From NCBI RefSeq assembly GCF_016755635.1, contig NZ_CP051500.1:434001-498000 (forward strand): 64,000 bases of DNA. Reading direction: 5' to 3'. The first letter of the stretch is position 1; each line of letters starts with the position of its first letter. Below, in pieces: positions 36,732 through 47,686 of the stretch. Below the pieces are notes generated by a model, which saw only the letters and a list, made by a program, of their open reading frames with translations, was not told the DNA's origin and did not search any database. The DNA is from Helicobacter pylori (GTDB lineage: Bacteria > Campylobacterota > Campylobacteria > Campylobacterales > Helicobacteraceae). A program made the position numbers and the translations under genes.

Positions 36732-37122
36732 TAAGAAGCTCCTTAAACAATTTAGGAATGGCAATAGGGCTGTATGTAGAGCGATTGACAAAGCCAAACT
36801 TGATTTCTGAAGCAAAGACTTTAAAAGGCTTCATAGGCTCCAAAGAAGCGTTTTGGATGCAATAAATTTCTTGAAAAAGCACCACAAAAACCTTTCTTAA
36901 TTCTTTAATTTGCGTTCTTATTTCTAAGACCTGTCCAAGGCTTGCGGGGGTGAAAAAATCCGCTTTGATAGAGCGGATAACAAACACGCCTTCTTCATTT
37001 TCGGGCAAGACATTTTTTTTAAAAAAAAACTCGCTCCTAGCCCTTTCGCAATATTTCAAATAATTCGCATGATAGACCACGCCTTCAGAGTCGGTATCTT
37101 CGTAATATACCCTACAGCGCAT
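36721..37122 (-). CDS. ybgC: acyl-CoA thioesterase YbgC
   Basis: This is a hotdog-fold thioesterase of the YbgC/4-hydroxybenzoyl-CoA type, 133 residues. The catalytic Asp is in MRCRVYYEDTDSEGVVYHANYLKY (residue 9 region), followed by the long helix YCERARSEFFF and the strand set FVIRSIKADFFTPASLGQ. YbgC of H. pylori is known to hydrolyse acyl-CoA and in many Gram-negatives lies by the tol-pal genes; here it is instead paired with the DUF493 gene. It is on the minus strand and shares an overlap with that gene, so they are co-transcribed and probably translationally coupled. Confidence 0.88.
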   Translation of the reverse strand: MRCRVYYEDTDSEGVVYHANYLKYCERARSEFFFKKNVLPENEEGVFVIRSIKADFFTPASLGQVLEIRTQIKELRKVFVVLFQEIYCIQNASLEPMKPFKVFASEIKFGFVNRSTYSPIAIPKLFKELLSAV

Positions 37123-37185
37123 TAATTCCCCTTACTTAAATAATGAAATTTTCTTAAAATTATACAATATGTAACTTAACTATAG

Positions 37186-37191
37186 TATAAT
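37186..37191 (+). promoter_or_regulatory. -10 box of the NSS transporter operon
   Basis: TATAAT in the context ACTATAGTATAATCTGGGG. The first transporter begins 160 bases downstream, leaving a leader of about 155 bases that contains the competing hairpins described separately. Confidence 0.55.
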
Positions 37192-37295
37192 CTGGGGCGT
37201 TGCTTTATATTTTTTAGGTATTTTTGAAGTGGGTTTTTCCTTAAATTTTAGGGTTTTTAAAGCTTTCAAAAAACTAATACAGCAATAGTTGGGCG

Positions 37296-37336
37296 ATTAA
37301 GGACATAGCTCCTTAATTTTAATCATTGATAAGGAG
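37296..37336 (+). promoter_or_regulatory. leader with two mutually exclusive hairpins upstream of the NSS transporters
   Basis: ATTAAGGA (37296-37303) can pair with TCCTTAAT (37310-37317), followed by TTT as in a terminator. CTCCTTA (37309-37315) can instead pair perfectly with TAAGGAG (37330-37336), which is the only good Shine-Dalgarno-like element before the ATG at 37352. The two pairings exclude each other, so the leader could switch between an early hairpin and a blocked ribosome site. This is inferred from complementarity only. Confidence 0.4.
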
Positions 37337-37351
37337 TTTGGTAGTTAAGAT

Positions 37352-38680
37352 ATGGGTAATCATTTTTCTAAATTAGGGTTTGTTTTAGCCGCATTAGGGA
37401 GTGCGATAGGTTTAGGGCATATTTGGCGTTTCCCCTATATGACTGGGGTGAGTGGTGGGGGTGCTTTTGTTTTATTATTTTTATTTTTATCCTTAAGCGT
37501 TGGTGCGGCGATGTTTATCGCTGAAATGCTATTAGGACAAAGCACTCAAAAAAATGTAATAGAAGCTTTTAAAGAGCTTGACATTAACCCTAAAAAACGC
37601 TGGAAATACGCAGGGATTTTGCTTATTTCTGGGCCATTAATACTGACTTTTTACGGCACGATTTTAGGCTGGGTGCTTTATTATTTGGTGAGTGTTAGTT
37701 TTAATTTGCCTAACAATATCCAAGAATCTGAACAAATTTTTACTCAAACTTTGCAGTCTATAGGGCTACAATCCATAGGGCTTTTTAGCGTTTTATTCAT
37801 AACCGGATGGATTGTTTCTAGGGGGATTAAAGAAGGCATTGAAAAACTCAATTTGGTTTTAATGCCCTTACTCTTTGCCACTTTTTTTGGTTTGCTTTTC
37901 TATGCGATGAGCATGGATTCTTTTTCTAAAGCTTTCCATTTCATGTTTGATTTCAAGCCAAAAGATTTGACTTCTCAAGTGTTCACTTATTCCTTGGGGC
38001 AGGTTTTCTTTTCTTTAAGCATCGGTTTAGGGATCAATATCACTTATGCTGCGGTTACGGATAAAACGCAGAATTTGCTTAAAAGCACGATTTGGGTGGT
38101 TTTATCAGGGATTTTAATTTCTCTTGTGGCAGGGCTTATGATTTTCACTTTTGTGTTTGAATATGGGGCGAATGTCTCACAAGGCACAGGGTTAATTTTC
38201 ACTTCTTTACCGGTGGTTTTTGGCCAAATGGGAGCGATAGGCGTTCTTGTTTCGATTCTTTTCTTGCTCGCGCTCGCTTTTGCTGGCATCACTTCTACGG
38301 TGGCTTTATTAGAGCCAAGCGTGATGTATCTTACCGAAAAGTATCAATACTCTCGTTTTAAGGTTACTTGGGGTCTTGTAGCACTAATTTTTGTGGTAGG
38401 CGTGGTGTTGATTTTCTCGCTCCATAAGGATTATAAAGATTACCTCACTTTCTTTGAAAAAAGTCTTTTTGATTGGTTGGATTTTGCCTCAAGCACCATT
38501 ATCATGCCTTTAGGCGGGATGGCGACTTTTATTTTTATGGGCTGGGTTTTGAAAAAAGAAAAATTGCGTCTCTTGAGCGTGCACTTTTTAGGCCCTAAAT
38601 TGTTTGCAACTTGGTATTTCTTGCTTAAATATATTACCCCTTTAATTGTGTTTTCCATTTGGTTGAGCAAGATTTATTAA
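37352..38680 (+). CDS. Na+-dependent NSS-family (SNF) transporter, first copy
   Basis: This 442-residue inner-membrane protein is a sodium-coupled transporter of the neurotransmitter:sodium symporter (NSS, LeuT-fold) family. The TM1 signature GFVLAALGSAIGLGHIWRFPY (from residue 8) with the unwound AIGLGHIWRF stretch is diagnostic, and TM6 reads GQVFFSLSIGLGINITYAA. About eleven membrane helices are visible. Bacterial NSS members take up amino acids, and the substrate here is unknown. It is followed after 10 bases by a paralogue of identical length, an obvious tandem duplication. Its leader carries competing hairpins. Its pairing with pldA is through gene order only. Confidence 0.92.
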   Translation: MGNHFSKLGFVLAALGSAIGLGHIWRFPYMTGVSGGGAFVLLFLFLSLSVGAAMFIAEMLLGQSTQKNVIEAFKELDINPKKRWKYAGILLISGPLILTFYGTILGWVLYYLVSVSFNLPNNIQESEQIFTQTLQSIGLQSIGLFSVLFITGWIVSRGIKEGIEKLNLVLMPLLFATFFGLLFYAMSMDSFSKAFHFMFDFKPKDLTSQVFTYSLGQVFFSLSIGLGINITYAAVTDKTQNLLKSTIWVVLSGILISLVAGLMIFTFVFEYGANVSQGTGLIFTSLPVVFGQMGAIGVLVSILFLLALAFAGITSTVALLEPSVMYLTEKYQYSRFKVTWGLVALIFVVGVVLIFSLHKDYKDYLTFFEKSLFDWLDFASSTIIMPLGGMATFIFMGWVLKKEKLRLLSVHFLGPKLFATWYFLLKYITPLIVFSIWLSKIY

Positions 38681-38690
38681 AATATTTGGC

Positions 38691-40019
38691 ATGGGAAAAT
38701 TTTCTAAATTAGGCTTTATTTTAGCCACTTTGGGTAGCTCTATCGGTTTAGGGCATATTTGGCGCTTTCCTTATATGGTGGGTCATAATGGGGGGAGTGC
38801 GTTTGTGCTTTTATATCTGGTGCTAACCTTGAGTTTAGGCATTGCTATGCTTTTAGTGGAAATGCTGATTGGGAATTTGGGTAAAAAAGATGTTGTTTCT
38901 AATTATCAAATCTTAGATCCTAAAAGGAAAAAATATTACCCTTTCACTTCTTTTTTTATTTTAGGCGGCCCTCTCATTTTATCCTTTTATGCGGTGGTGT
39001 TAGGCTGGGTGCTTTACTATCTTTTTGTAGTAACTTTTGATTTGCCTAAAGATTTAGAGCAAGCTAAAATGCAATTTAGCATGCTCCAAAATGGCAGTTT
39101 GATCTGGCCTGTTATTGGCTTTAGCACATGCTTATTACCGACAATATGGTTTGTTTCTAGGGGGATTGAAGAAGGGATTGAAAAATTAAATGTCGTGCTG
39201 ATGCCGTTATTGTTTGTGATTTTCATAGGGCTTTTAATCTATGCGATGACTTTAGAAAGCATGCCTAAAGCTTTGCACTTTTTATTTAATTTTGAGATTC
39301 AAAAGATTGATTTTAAGGTTGTTATGGACGCTTTAGGGCAGATGTTCTTTTCTTTGAGTTTGGGGGTCGGCACGATTATTACTTATTCGGCTTTCACGCC
39401 CAAAAAAGAAAATCTATTCAAAAGCTCTTTATTGATTGTCTTGCCCGGTATTTTAATCTCTTTGATTGCCGGGGTGATGATTTTTACCTTTGTGTTTGAA
39501 TACCATGCAGATGTTTCTCAAGGGCCAGGGCTTGTTTTTATTTCCTTACCTTTGACTTTCGCTAAAATGGGAACAAGCGGGCAGATTGTCTCGCTTTTTT
39601 TCTTTATGGCGCTTGTTTTTGCCGGGATCACTTCTACGGTTTCTTTGATAGAGCCTTTAGCGCTTTATCTGATCAATCGTTTTAATTTTTCGCGCACTCA
39701 AGCGTCGCTATGGATAGGGATTGTTGTGTATATTTTAGGCGTTTTAGTCATTCTTTCTATGAATGAACGATACGCTAAGTTTTTGAGTTTTGCTCATAAG
39801 AGCGTGTTTGGGTGGCTGGATTTCATCACTTCTTCATTTTTAATGCCTTTGGGAGGCTTGTTTTCAGTCTTGTTTGTAGGATGGATTTTAAATAAAAAGC
39901 GCTCTTTTTTAGCCACGAAGTATTTCTTTAATACAAACGCTTTTAAAGCGTGGCATTTTAGCGTTCGTTTTATCGCGCCTGTAGTGATTTTAGCGATTTT
40001 CATCTTGCAATTTAAGTGA
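38691..40019 (+). CDS. Na+-dependent NSS-family (SNF) transporter, second copy
   Basis: This is the tandem paralogue of the upstream transporter, also 442 residues. TM1 is GFILATLGSSIGLGHIWRFPY, and the TM6 region GQMFFSLSLGVGTIITYSAF is well conserved. Other parts, such as the loop at residues 120-135 (DLPKDLEQAKMQ), have drifted, suggesting different substrates after duplication. It starts 10 bases after the first gene stop, so both are in one transcript, and ends 14 bases before pldA. Family identity is secure and substrate unknown. Confidence 0.92.
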   Translation: MGKFSKLGFILATLGSSIGLGHIWRFPYMVGHNGGSAFVLLYLVLTLSLGIAMLLVEMLIGNLGKKDVVSNYQILDPKRKKYYPFTSFFILGGPLILSFYAVVLGWVLYYLFVVTFDLPKDLEQAKMQFSMLQNGSLIWPVIGFSTCLLPTIWFVSRGIEEGIEKLNVVLMPLLFVIFIGLLIYAMTLESMPKALHFLFNFEIQKIDFKVVMDALGQMFFSLSLGVGTIITYSAFTPKKENLFKSSLLIVLPGILISLIAGVMIFTFVFEYHADVSQGPGLVFISLPLTFAKMGTSGQIVSLFFFMALVFAGITSTVSLIEPLALYLINRFNFSRTQASLWIGIVVYILGVLVILSMNERYAKFLSFAHKSVFGWLDFITSSFLMPLGGLFSVLFVGWILNKKRSFLATKYFFNTNAFKAWHFSVRFIAPVVILAIFILQFK

Positions 40020-40033
40020 AATAAGGATGCTTG

Positions 40034-41098
40034 ATGAAAAGCATTTTGCTCTTTATGATTTTTGTAGTTTGTCAGTTAGAAAGCAAAAAATTTTCACAAG
40101 ATAATTTTAAGGTGGATTATAACTACTATTTGCGCAAACAGGATTTGCACGTCGTTAAAACGCAAAACGATTTGTCTAATGCCTGGTATCTCCCTCCACA
40201 AAAAGCCCCCAAAGAACATTCTTGGGTGGATTTTGCTAAAAAATATTTAAACATGATGGATTATCTAGGCACTTATTTTCTGCCTTTTTATCATAGTTTC
40301 ACCCCCATTTTTCAATGGTACCACCCCAATATCAACCCGTATCAACGCAATGAGTTTAAGTTCCAGATTAGTTTTAGAGTGCCTGTATTTAGGCATATTC
40401 TTTGGACTAAAGGCACGCTTTATCTAGCTTATACCCAAACTAACTGGTTTCAAATTTACAATAACCCCCAATCCGCTCCCATGCGAATGATCAATTTCAT
40501 GCCTGAACTCATTTATGTTTATCCTATTAATTTTGAACCTTTTGGGGGTAAAATAGGGAAATTTTCTGAGATTTGGATAGGTTGGCAGCACATTTCTAAT
40601 GGCGTGGGGGGCGCGCAATGTTACCAACCTTTTAAAGACGGCAATCCTGAAAACCAGTTTCCAGGAGGGCCTGTGATCGTTAAAGATTATAACGGGCAAA
40701 AAGATGTGCGCTGGGGGGGGTGTCGTTCGGTGAGCGCGGGGCAACGCCCTGTGTTTCGTTTGGTGTGGGAAAAGGGAGGCTTGAAAATCATGGTCGCTTA
40801 TTGGCCCTATGTCCCTTATGATCAATCCAACCCTAATTTGATTGATTACATGGGGTATGGTAACGCTAAAGTTGATTACAGGAGAGGGCGCCACCATTTT
40901 GAATTGCAACTTTATGATATTTTCACGCAATACTGGCGTTATGATCGCTGGCATGGAGCTTTCCGCTTAGGCTATACCTACCGCATTAACCCTTTTGTGG
41001 GGATTTATGCGCAGTGGTTTAACGGCTATGGCGATGGCTTGTATGAATACGATGTTTTTTCCAATCGTATAGGGGTAGGAATACGCTTAAACCCTTAA
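40034..41098 (+). CDS. pldA: outer membrane phospholipase A (phase-variable)
   Basis: PldA (OMPLA) is an outer membrane enzyme hydrolysing phospholipids, important for acid adaptation and membrane composition in H. pylori. The 354-residue chain opens with a signal peptide (MKSILLFMIFVVCQLES). The catalytic His and Ser are in IGWQHISNGVGG near residue 188. The barrel ends YEYDVFSNRIGVGIRLNP. The coding tract of eight G at 40713-40720 (VRWGGC) is the known phase-switch position. As sequenced the frame is intact, so the gene is ON. The start at ATG 40034, three bases after a TTG, has AAGGA upstream. It probably shares the upstream NSS transcript. Confidence 0.92.
   Translation: MKSILLFMIFVVCQLESKKFSQDNFKVDYNYYLRKQDLHVVKTQNDLSNAWYLPPQKAPKEHSWVDFAKKYLNMMDYLGTYFLPFYHSFTPIFQWYHPNINPYQRNEFKFQISFRVPVFRHILWTKGTLYLAYTQTNWFQIYNNPQSAPMRMINFMPELIYVYPINFEPFGGKIGKFSEIWIGWQHISNGVGGAQCYQPFKDGNPENQFPGGPVIVKDYNGQKDVRWGGCRSVSAGQRPVFRLVWEKGGLKIMVAYWPYVPYDQSNPNLIDYMGYGNAKVDYRRGRHHFELQLYDIFTQYWRYDRWHGAFRLGYTYRINPFVGIYAQWFNGYGDGLYEYDVFSNRIGVGIRLNP
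40713..40720 (+). repeat. G8 tract in pldA
   Basis: Eight consecutive G encoding the Trp-Gly-Gly-Cys segment. Loss or gain of one G would truncate the phospholipase. Phase variation of pldA by this kind of tract is reported for H. pylori. Confidence 0.85.
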
Positions 41099-41115
41099 AA
41101 AGCGTTCTTTTATGC

Positions 41116-41121
41116 TATAAT
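41116..41121 (+). promoter_or_regulatory. -10 box of dnaN-gyrB
   Basis: TATAAT preceded by TATGC (TATGCTATAAT), 34 bases upstream of the dnaN ATG. This is the best-formed promoter in the window. Confidence 0.65.
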
Positions 41122-41154
41122 TAAGACCAAAAATTCAAGGGGATTATTTTAGCT

Positions 41155-42279
41155 ATGAAAATCAGTGTTAGTAAAAACGATTTAGAAAATACTTTGCGCT
41201 ACTTGCAAGCTTTTTTGGATAAAAAGGACGCTTCTTCTATCGCTTCACACATCCATTTAGAAGTCATTAAAGATAAGCTTTTTTTGAAAGCTAGCGATTC
41301 AGATATTGGGCTAAAAAGCTATATTTTTACGCAATCTAGCGATAAAGAGGGCGTTGGCACGATCAACGGGAAGAAGTTTTTAGACATTATCTCATGTTTA
41401 AAAGACTCTAATATTGTTTTAGAGACTAAAGATGACAGCCTGGTGATCAAACAAAATAAAAGCTCTTTCAAACTCCCCATGTTTGACGCTGATGAGTTCC
41501 CTGAATTCCCTGTTATTGAGTCAAAAGTGAGTATAGAAGTCAATACCCCTTTTTTGGTAGATGCGTTTAAAAAGATTGCTCCTGTGATTGAGCAAACCAG
41601 CCATAAAAGGGAATTAGCCGGTGTTTTAATGCAATTTGATCAAAAACACCAAACCCTTTCAGTAGTAGGCACGGATACCAAAAGGCTTTCTTACACGCAG
41701 TTAGAAAAAGTCTCTATCCATTCCACTGAAGAGAACATCTCTTGTATTTTACCTAAAAGAGCTTTATTAGAAATCCTTAAGCTTTTTTATGAAAATTTCA
41801 GTTTTAAAAGCGACGGCATGTTAGCGGTGGTTGAAAACGAAACGCACGCTTTTTTCACCAAACTCATTGATGGGAATTACCCTGATTATCAAAAAATCCT
41901 CCCTAAAGAATATATTTCTTCTTTCACTTTAGGCAAGGAAGAATTTAAAGAGAGCATTAAGTTATGCAGTTCTTTAAGCTCCACCATTAAACTCACTTTA
42001 GAAAAAAACAACGCTTTGTTTGAATCTTTGGATTCTGAGCATAGCGAAACGGCTAAAACCTCTGTTGAGATTGAAAAAGGTTTGGATATTGAAAAAGCCT
42101 TTCATTTGGGCGTGAACGCTAAATTTTTCCTTGAAGCCTTAAACGCTTTAGGGACAACGCAATTTGTTTTAAAATGCAATGAGCCTTCATCGCCTTTTTT
42201 GATCCAAGAACCCCTTGATGAAAAGCAAAGCCACTTGAACGCTAAAATTTCCACTTTGATGATGCCAATCACATTATAA
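41155..42279 (+). CDS. dnaN: DNA polymerase III beta subunit (sliding clamp)
   Basis: DnaN forms the ring-shaped clamp that keeps DNA polymerase III on DNA. The 374 residues contain the three repeated domains of the family, with LSVVGTDTKRLSYTQL (near residue 165) and FTKLIDGNYPDYQKILP (near 240) as typical strands. It ends MPITL, the normal C-terminal hydrophobic pocket strand. gyrB follows after 12 bases, so the two replication genes are co-transcribed from the promoter at 41116. In this species dnaN is not beside dnaA, which is elsewhere in the chromosome, as is known for the genus. Confidence 0.95.
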   Translation: MKISVSKNDLENTLRYLQAFLDKKDASSIASHIHLEVIKDKLFLKASDSDIGLKSYIFTQSSDKEGVGTINGKKFLDIISCLKDSNIVLETKDDSLVIKQNKSSFKLPMFDADEFPEFPVIESKVSIEVNTPFLVDAFKKIAPVIEQTSHKRELAGVLMQFDQKHQTLSVVGTDTKRLSYTQLEKVSIHSTEENISCILPKRALLEILKLFYENFSFKSDGMLAVVENETHAFFTKLIDGNYPDYQKILPKEYISSFTLGKEEFKESIKLCSSLSSTIKLTLEKNNALFESLDSEHSETAKTSVEIEKGLDIEKAFHLGVNAKFFLEALNALGTTQFVLKCNEPSSPFLIQEPLDEKQSHLNAKISTLMMPITL

Positions 42280-42291
42280 AGGCTTGATTGA

Positions 42292-44613
<2,322 letters not shown>

Positions 44614-44619
44614 GGGATT

Positions 44620-45657
44620 TTGATTAGAACCCCTAAACATTTAACCAAGCAAGAGAGTGTGAATTTAGGGGCTTACTACACTCCCCCTTATTTAGTGGAT
44701 TATGCTTACAAGCTTTTAAAAAAGCATGTTGGTATTGAAAAATACACGCTTTTAGACACCGCATGTGGCAATAAAGAGTTTTTAAAACTCCAACACCCTA
44801 AAAAAATAGGAGCGGATATTGACCCTAAGTGTGGTGCTTTAATAATAAACGCTCTAGCCAATCCTAAAAGAGAAAATTATGGCATTAGCCAAGATGAACC
44901 TTTAATCATCGTGGGAAATCCCCCCTATAACGATAGAACTTCTTTTGCCAAACAAAAATTAAAAGATAAAGACTTTCATTTTGAGATAGACCATCATTTG
45001 AAATCCCGAGATTTAGGGATAAGTTTTTTAAAATCTTTTGCAATTTTAAAGCCGGCGTTTATTTGCGTGCTACACCCTTTATCTTATCTCATCAAAGAAG
45101 CTAATTTTAAGCAATTAAAGCTATTTAAGGATCATTACAGGCTTTTAGACGCTTTGGTTGTTTCTTCTAAATCTTTCACTAAAAGTAACGAATTTCCTAT
45201 TGTGATAGCTTTATATGAGCGAGGGCGAATGGACTATGCAGGTATTAGGCGTTTTATTTTTCCAACTGATTGCGGCACGACGCTATGTTTAAACGATTTT
45301 GATTATATAGCCAATTATGTGGATAAATACCCTAACGCTAAAAGGGTCAGTGAATGCGTGGGCTATTTTTTCCCTATGCGAGACATTAACGCTCTCAAAC
45401 GCAACAAGACTTTTTTAAACGCACCAAGCGCTAATGCGGTGTATATCAGTCAAGATAAATTGATTTATTACCAATATATCCATTATTTTAAGGAAATTGC
45501 TCCTAAAATCCCTTATTATTTTGGTAATTTGGATATTATTATTGATCATTTTGCTTTTTTAGAAATTAAAGACGCTTTTTTAAAAGATAAAAGAGTGCGT
45601 TTAGAATATTTTAAAAAATTGTTTCAAGGACACCCTTGTGAGTTTGATTGGGATTGA
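44620..45657 (+). CDS. N6-adenine DNA methyltransferase (type II R-M, beside gyrB)
   Basis: This 345-residue protein is a DNA adenine methyltransferase. The N-terminal LGAYYTPPYLVDYAYKLL is the pre-motif seen in Eco57I-like enzymes, motif I is LLDTACGNKEFLKL near residue 44 (with Cys instead of the usual Gly-Ser), and the catalytic motif IV is VGNPPYNDRTSF near residue 98. The rest is the target-recognition part. The start is TTG 44620 behind AAGGG, 6 bases after gyrB. Its end overlaps the next gene by 20 bases. The recognition site is unknown. In other strains the locus can be broken up, while here it is intact, by what I recall of the reference strain. Confidence 0.85.
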   Translation: MIRTPKHLTKQESVNLGAYYTPPYLVDYAYKLLKKHVGIEKYTLLDTACGNKEFLKLQHPKKIGADIDPKCGALIINALANPKRENYGISQDEPLIIVGNPPYNDRTSFAKQKLKDKDFHFEIDHHLKSRDLGISFLKSFAILKPAFICVLHPLSYLIKEANFKQLKLFKDHYRLLDALVVSSKSFTKSNEFPIVIALYERGRMDYAGIRRFIFPTDCGTTLCLNDFDYIANYVDKYPNAKRVSECVGYFFPMRDINALKRNKTFLNAPSANAVYISQDKLIYYQYIHYFKEIAPKIPYYFGNLDIIIDHFAFLEIKDAFLKDKRVRLEYFKKLFQGHPCEFDWD

Positions 45658-46276
45658 TGATAGTAAAAAAGCGATTGAGGTTTCTATTCCTTCAACTTCA
45701 ATTTCAGGCAAAGTGCGTGTGAAAATCAGACATGCCTTTAGCGATTATGGCATTTCAACAGCGACCAGAAAAATCCCTTTTAGTTTAAAGCATTATGTAG
45801 AGTGGCAAATCGGTTATGATGTCCCTATTAAAGATAAAGAAAAATTTAAACTCACTACTTTAAAAGATGAAAAATATCATTTTTTAGGGGCTAATAATAA
45901 AGTAAAAACCCTCTATGAATTGAGTGAAATGATTTATTACGCTAAGCAATTAGGTTTAATCAGTTTAGAAAATTTAGAAAATACTTTAAAATATTTAGAA
46001 AAACAAAAACAATTTATAGAAGATAATTTTATGATTACAAGAGAAAGATTTAGATCGCATCAATTTGGTGGCATGGATTTTTGCTTTTCTATTTTGGAGT
46101 TAAAAACCGCTACTCCCTTATTAAATAGAACGGCTGCACTCAAAGAACATGCTCTTTTGATTATCCATAAAACTAACGCTCCCATGTTTTTAGAAATGCT
46201 TAAAATTTTTGGACTTTTAAGCCAAGCGCACCATAACGATGTGTTAAAGATTTTAGAAAAAATACTTCAAAATTAA
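45638..46276 (+). CDS. probable restriction endonuclease partner of the adenine methyltransferase
   Basis: This 212-residue protein overlaps the methyltransferase by 20 bases, starting with GTG 45638, so it is translationally coupled. I do not recognise a PD-(D/E)XK, HNH or GIY-YIG core. An early acidic cluster (IGIDDSKKAIEVSIPSTS) and a basic, helix-rich middle (residues 90-130) are visible, and the C-terminus is helical. R-M gene pairs in H. pylori are often arranged this way, so a restriction enzyme of an uncommon fold is the natural guess; a target-recognition or control protein is possible. The assignment is by context only. Confidence 0.5.
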   Translation: MSLIGIDDSKKAIEVSIPSTSISGKVRVKIRHAFSDYGISTATRKIPFSLKHYVEWQIGYDVPIKDKEKFKLTTLKDEKYHFLGANNKVKTLYELSEMIYYAKQLGLISLENLENTLKYLEKQKQFIEDNFMITRERFRSHQFGGMDFCFSILELKTATPLLNRTAALKEHALLIIHKTNAPMFLEMLKIFGLLSQAHHNDVLKILEKILQN

Positions 46277-46477
46277 CTGATACGAATTGATTAAAAAGGG
46301 AATATTTAACGCTATAAGGCGAGATAAAACCATTTATGAGAAACCACCATGCACCAATAAAACGCGCTCCATAAAGCTATAAAAACAAGGCTAGGCTTTA
46401 AACTTGTATCGTTTTTCTTTAACGGCTTATGTTATACTAATAAAATACAGATTCAATTGAAGGCATTAAACAACTGC
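46277..46477. other. intergenic region before csd3
   Basis: These 201 bases hold no gene I can support. A -10 box (TATACT, 46433-46438) precedes csd3 by 39 bases. The rest is AT-rich and without clear structure. Confidence 0.6.
46433..46438 (+). promoter_or_regulatory. candidate -10 box of csd3 operon
   Basis: TATACT in the context CTTATGTTATACTAAT, 39 bases before the csd3 ATG. It would serve csd3 and the following genes through dapB. Confidence 0.5.
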
Positions 46478-47686
46478 ATGGTATTTTTTCATAAGAAAAT
46501 TATTTTAAATTTTATCTATTCTTTAATGGTTGCTTTTTTATCCCATGGGGTTCTTTTAAAAGCCGATGAGGTGAAAAAGCAAACTTTATTGGTGGGTGAA
46601 AGGCTTGTGTGGGATAAGCTCACGCTGTTAGGGTTTTTAGAAAAAAACCATATCCCTCAAAAACTCTACTACAACCTAAGCTCTCAAGATAAAGAATTGA
46701 GCGCTGAAATCCAAAGCAATGTTACCTACTACACCTTAAGAGATGAAAACAACACACTCATTCAAGCCCTTATCCCTATAAGCCAGGATTTGCAAATCCA
46801 TATTTATAAAAAAGGGGAGGATTATTTTTTAGACTTTATCCCCATTATCTTCACTCGTAAAGAAAAAACCCTCCTTCTTTCTTTACAAACTTCACCCTAT
46901 CAAGATATTGTCAAAGCCACCAATGACCCCCTTTTAGCCAACCAATTGATGAACGCGTATAAAAAAAGCGTGCCTTTTAAACGCCTAGCAAAAAACGATA
47001 AAATCGCTATCGTTTATACAAGAGATTATCGTGTGGGGCAAGCGTTTGGCCAGCCGACTATCAAAATAGCCATGGTTAGCTCTCGCTCTAACCAATACTA
47101 TCTTTTTTCCCATTCAAACGGGCGTTATTATGACTCAAAGGCGCAAGAAGTGGCAGGGTTTTTATTAGAAACCCCGGTGAAATACACCCGCATTTCTTCG
47201 CCTTTTTCGTATGGGAGGTTCCATCCTGTCTTAAAAGTCAGACGACCTCATTACGGCGTGGATTATGCGGCTAAACATGGCAGTTTGATCCATTCTGCTT
47301 CAGATGGTCGTGTGGGTTTTATAGGGGTTAAGGTGGGGTATGGGAATGTGGTTGAAATCCATTTGAATGAATTGCGCTTGGTGTATGCTCACATGAGCAT
47401 GTTTGCTAAGGGGTTGAAAAAAGGCTCGTTTGTTAGAAAAGGGCAAATTATAGGAAGAGTGGGAAGCACCGGTTTAAGCACCGGACCGCATTTGCATTTT
47501 GGCGTGTATAAAAACTCCCGCCCCATTAATCCTTTAGGCTATATCCGCACCGCTAAAAGCAAATTGCACGGCAAGCAAAGAGAGGTTTTTTTAGAAAAAG
47601 CTCAGCATTCTAAGCAAAAATTAGAAGAACTTTTGAAAACCCATTCCTTTGAAAAAAATTCATTTTATCTTTTAGAGGGTTTTTAA
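46478..47686 (+). CDS. csd3: murein DD-endopeptidase/carboxypeptidase Csd3 (HdpA), M23 family
   Basis: Csd3 trims murein cross-links and tetra/pentapeptides and is needed for helical cell shape. The start is taken as ATG 46478, giving 402 residues, close to the published length. A hydrophobic N-terminal segment (FIYSLMVAFLSHGVLL) acts as signal or anchor. The M23 (LytM) catalytic domain is in the last third: metal ligands HYGVDYA (near residue 264) and GPHLHFGVYKN (near 343), with the YAHMSM motif between. The N-terminal domains block the active site in the known structure. The next gene starts at its stop codon with one base of overlap. It is the first gene of a run to dapB. Confidence 0.9.
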   Translation: MVFFHKKIILNFIYSLMVAFLSHGVLLKADEVKKQTLLVGERLVWDKLTLLGFLEKNHIPQKLYYNLSSQDKELSAEIQSNVTYYTLRDENNTLIQALIPISQDLQIHIYKKGEDYFLDFIPIIFTRKEKTLLLSLQTSPYQDIVKATNDPLLANQLMNAYKKSVPFKRLAKNDKIAIVYTRDYRVGQAFGQPTIKIAMVSSRSNQYYLFSHSNGRYYDSKAQEVAGFLLETPVKYTRISSPFSYGRFHPVLKVRRPHYGVDYAAKHGSLIHSASDGRVGFIGVKVGYGNVVEIHLNELRLVYAHMSMFAKGLKKGSFVRKGQIIGRVGSTGLSTGPHLHFGVYKNSRPINPLGYIRTAKSKLHGKQREVFLEKAQHSKQKLEELLKTHSFEKNSFYLLEGF

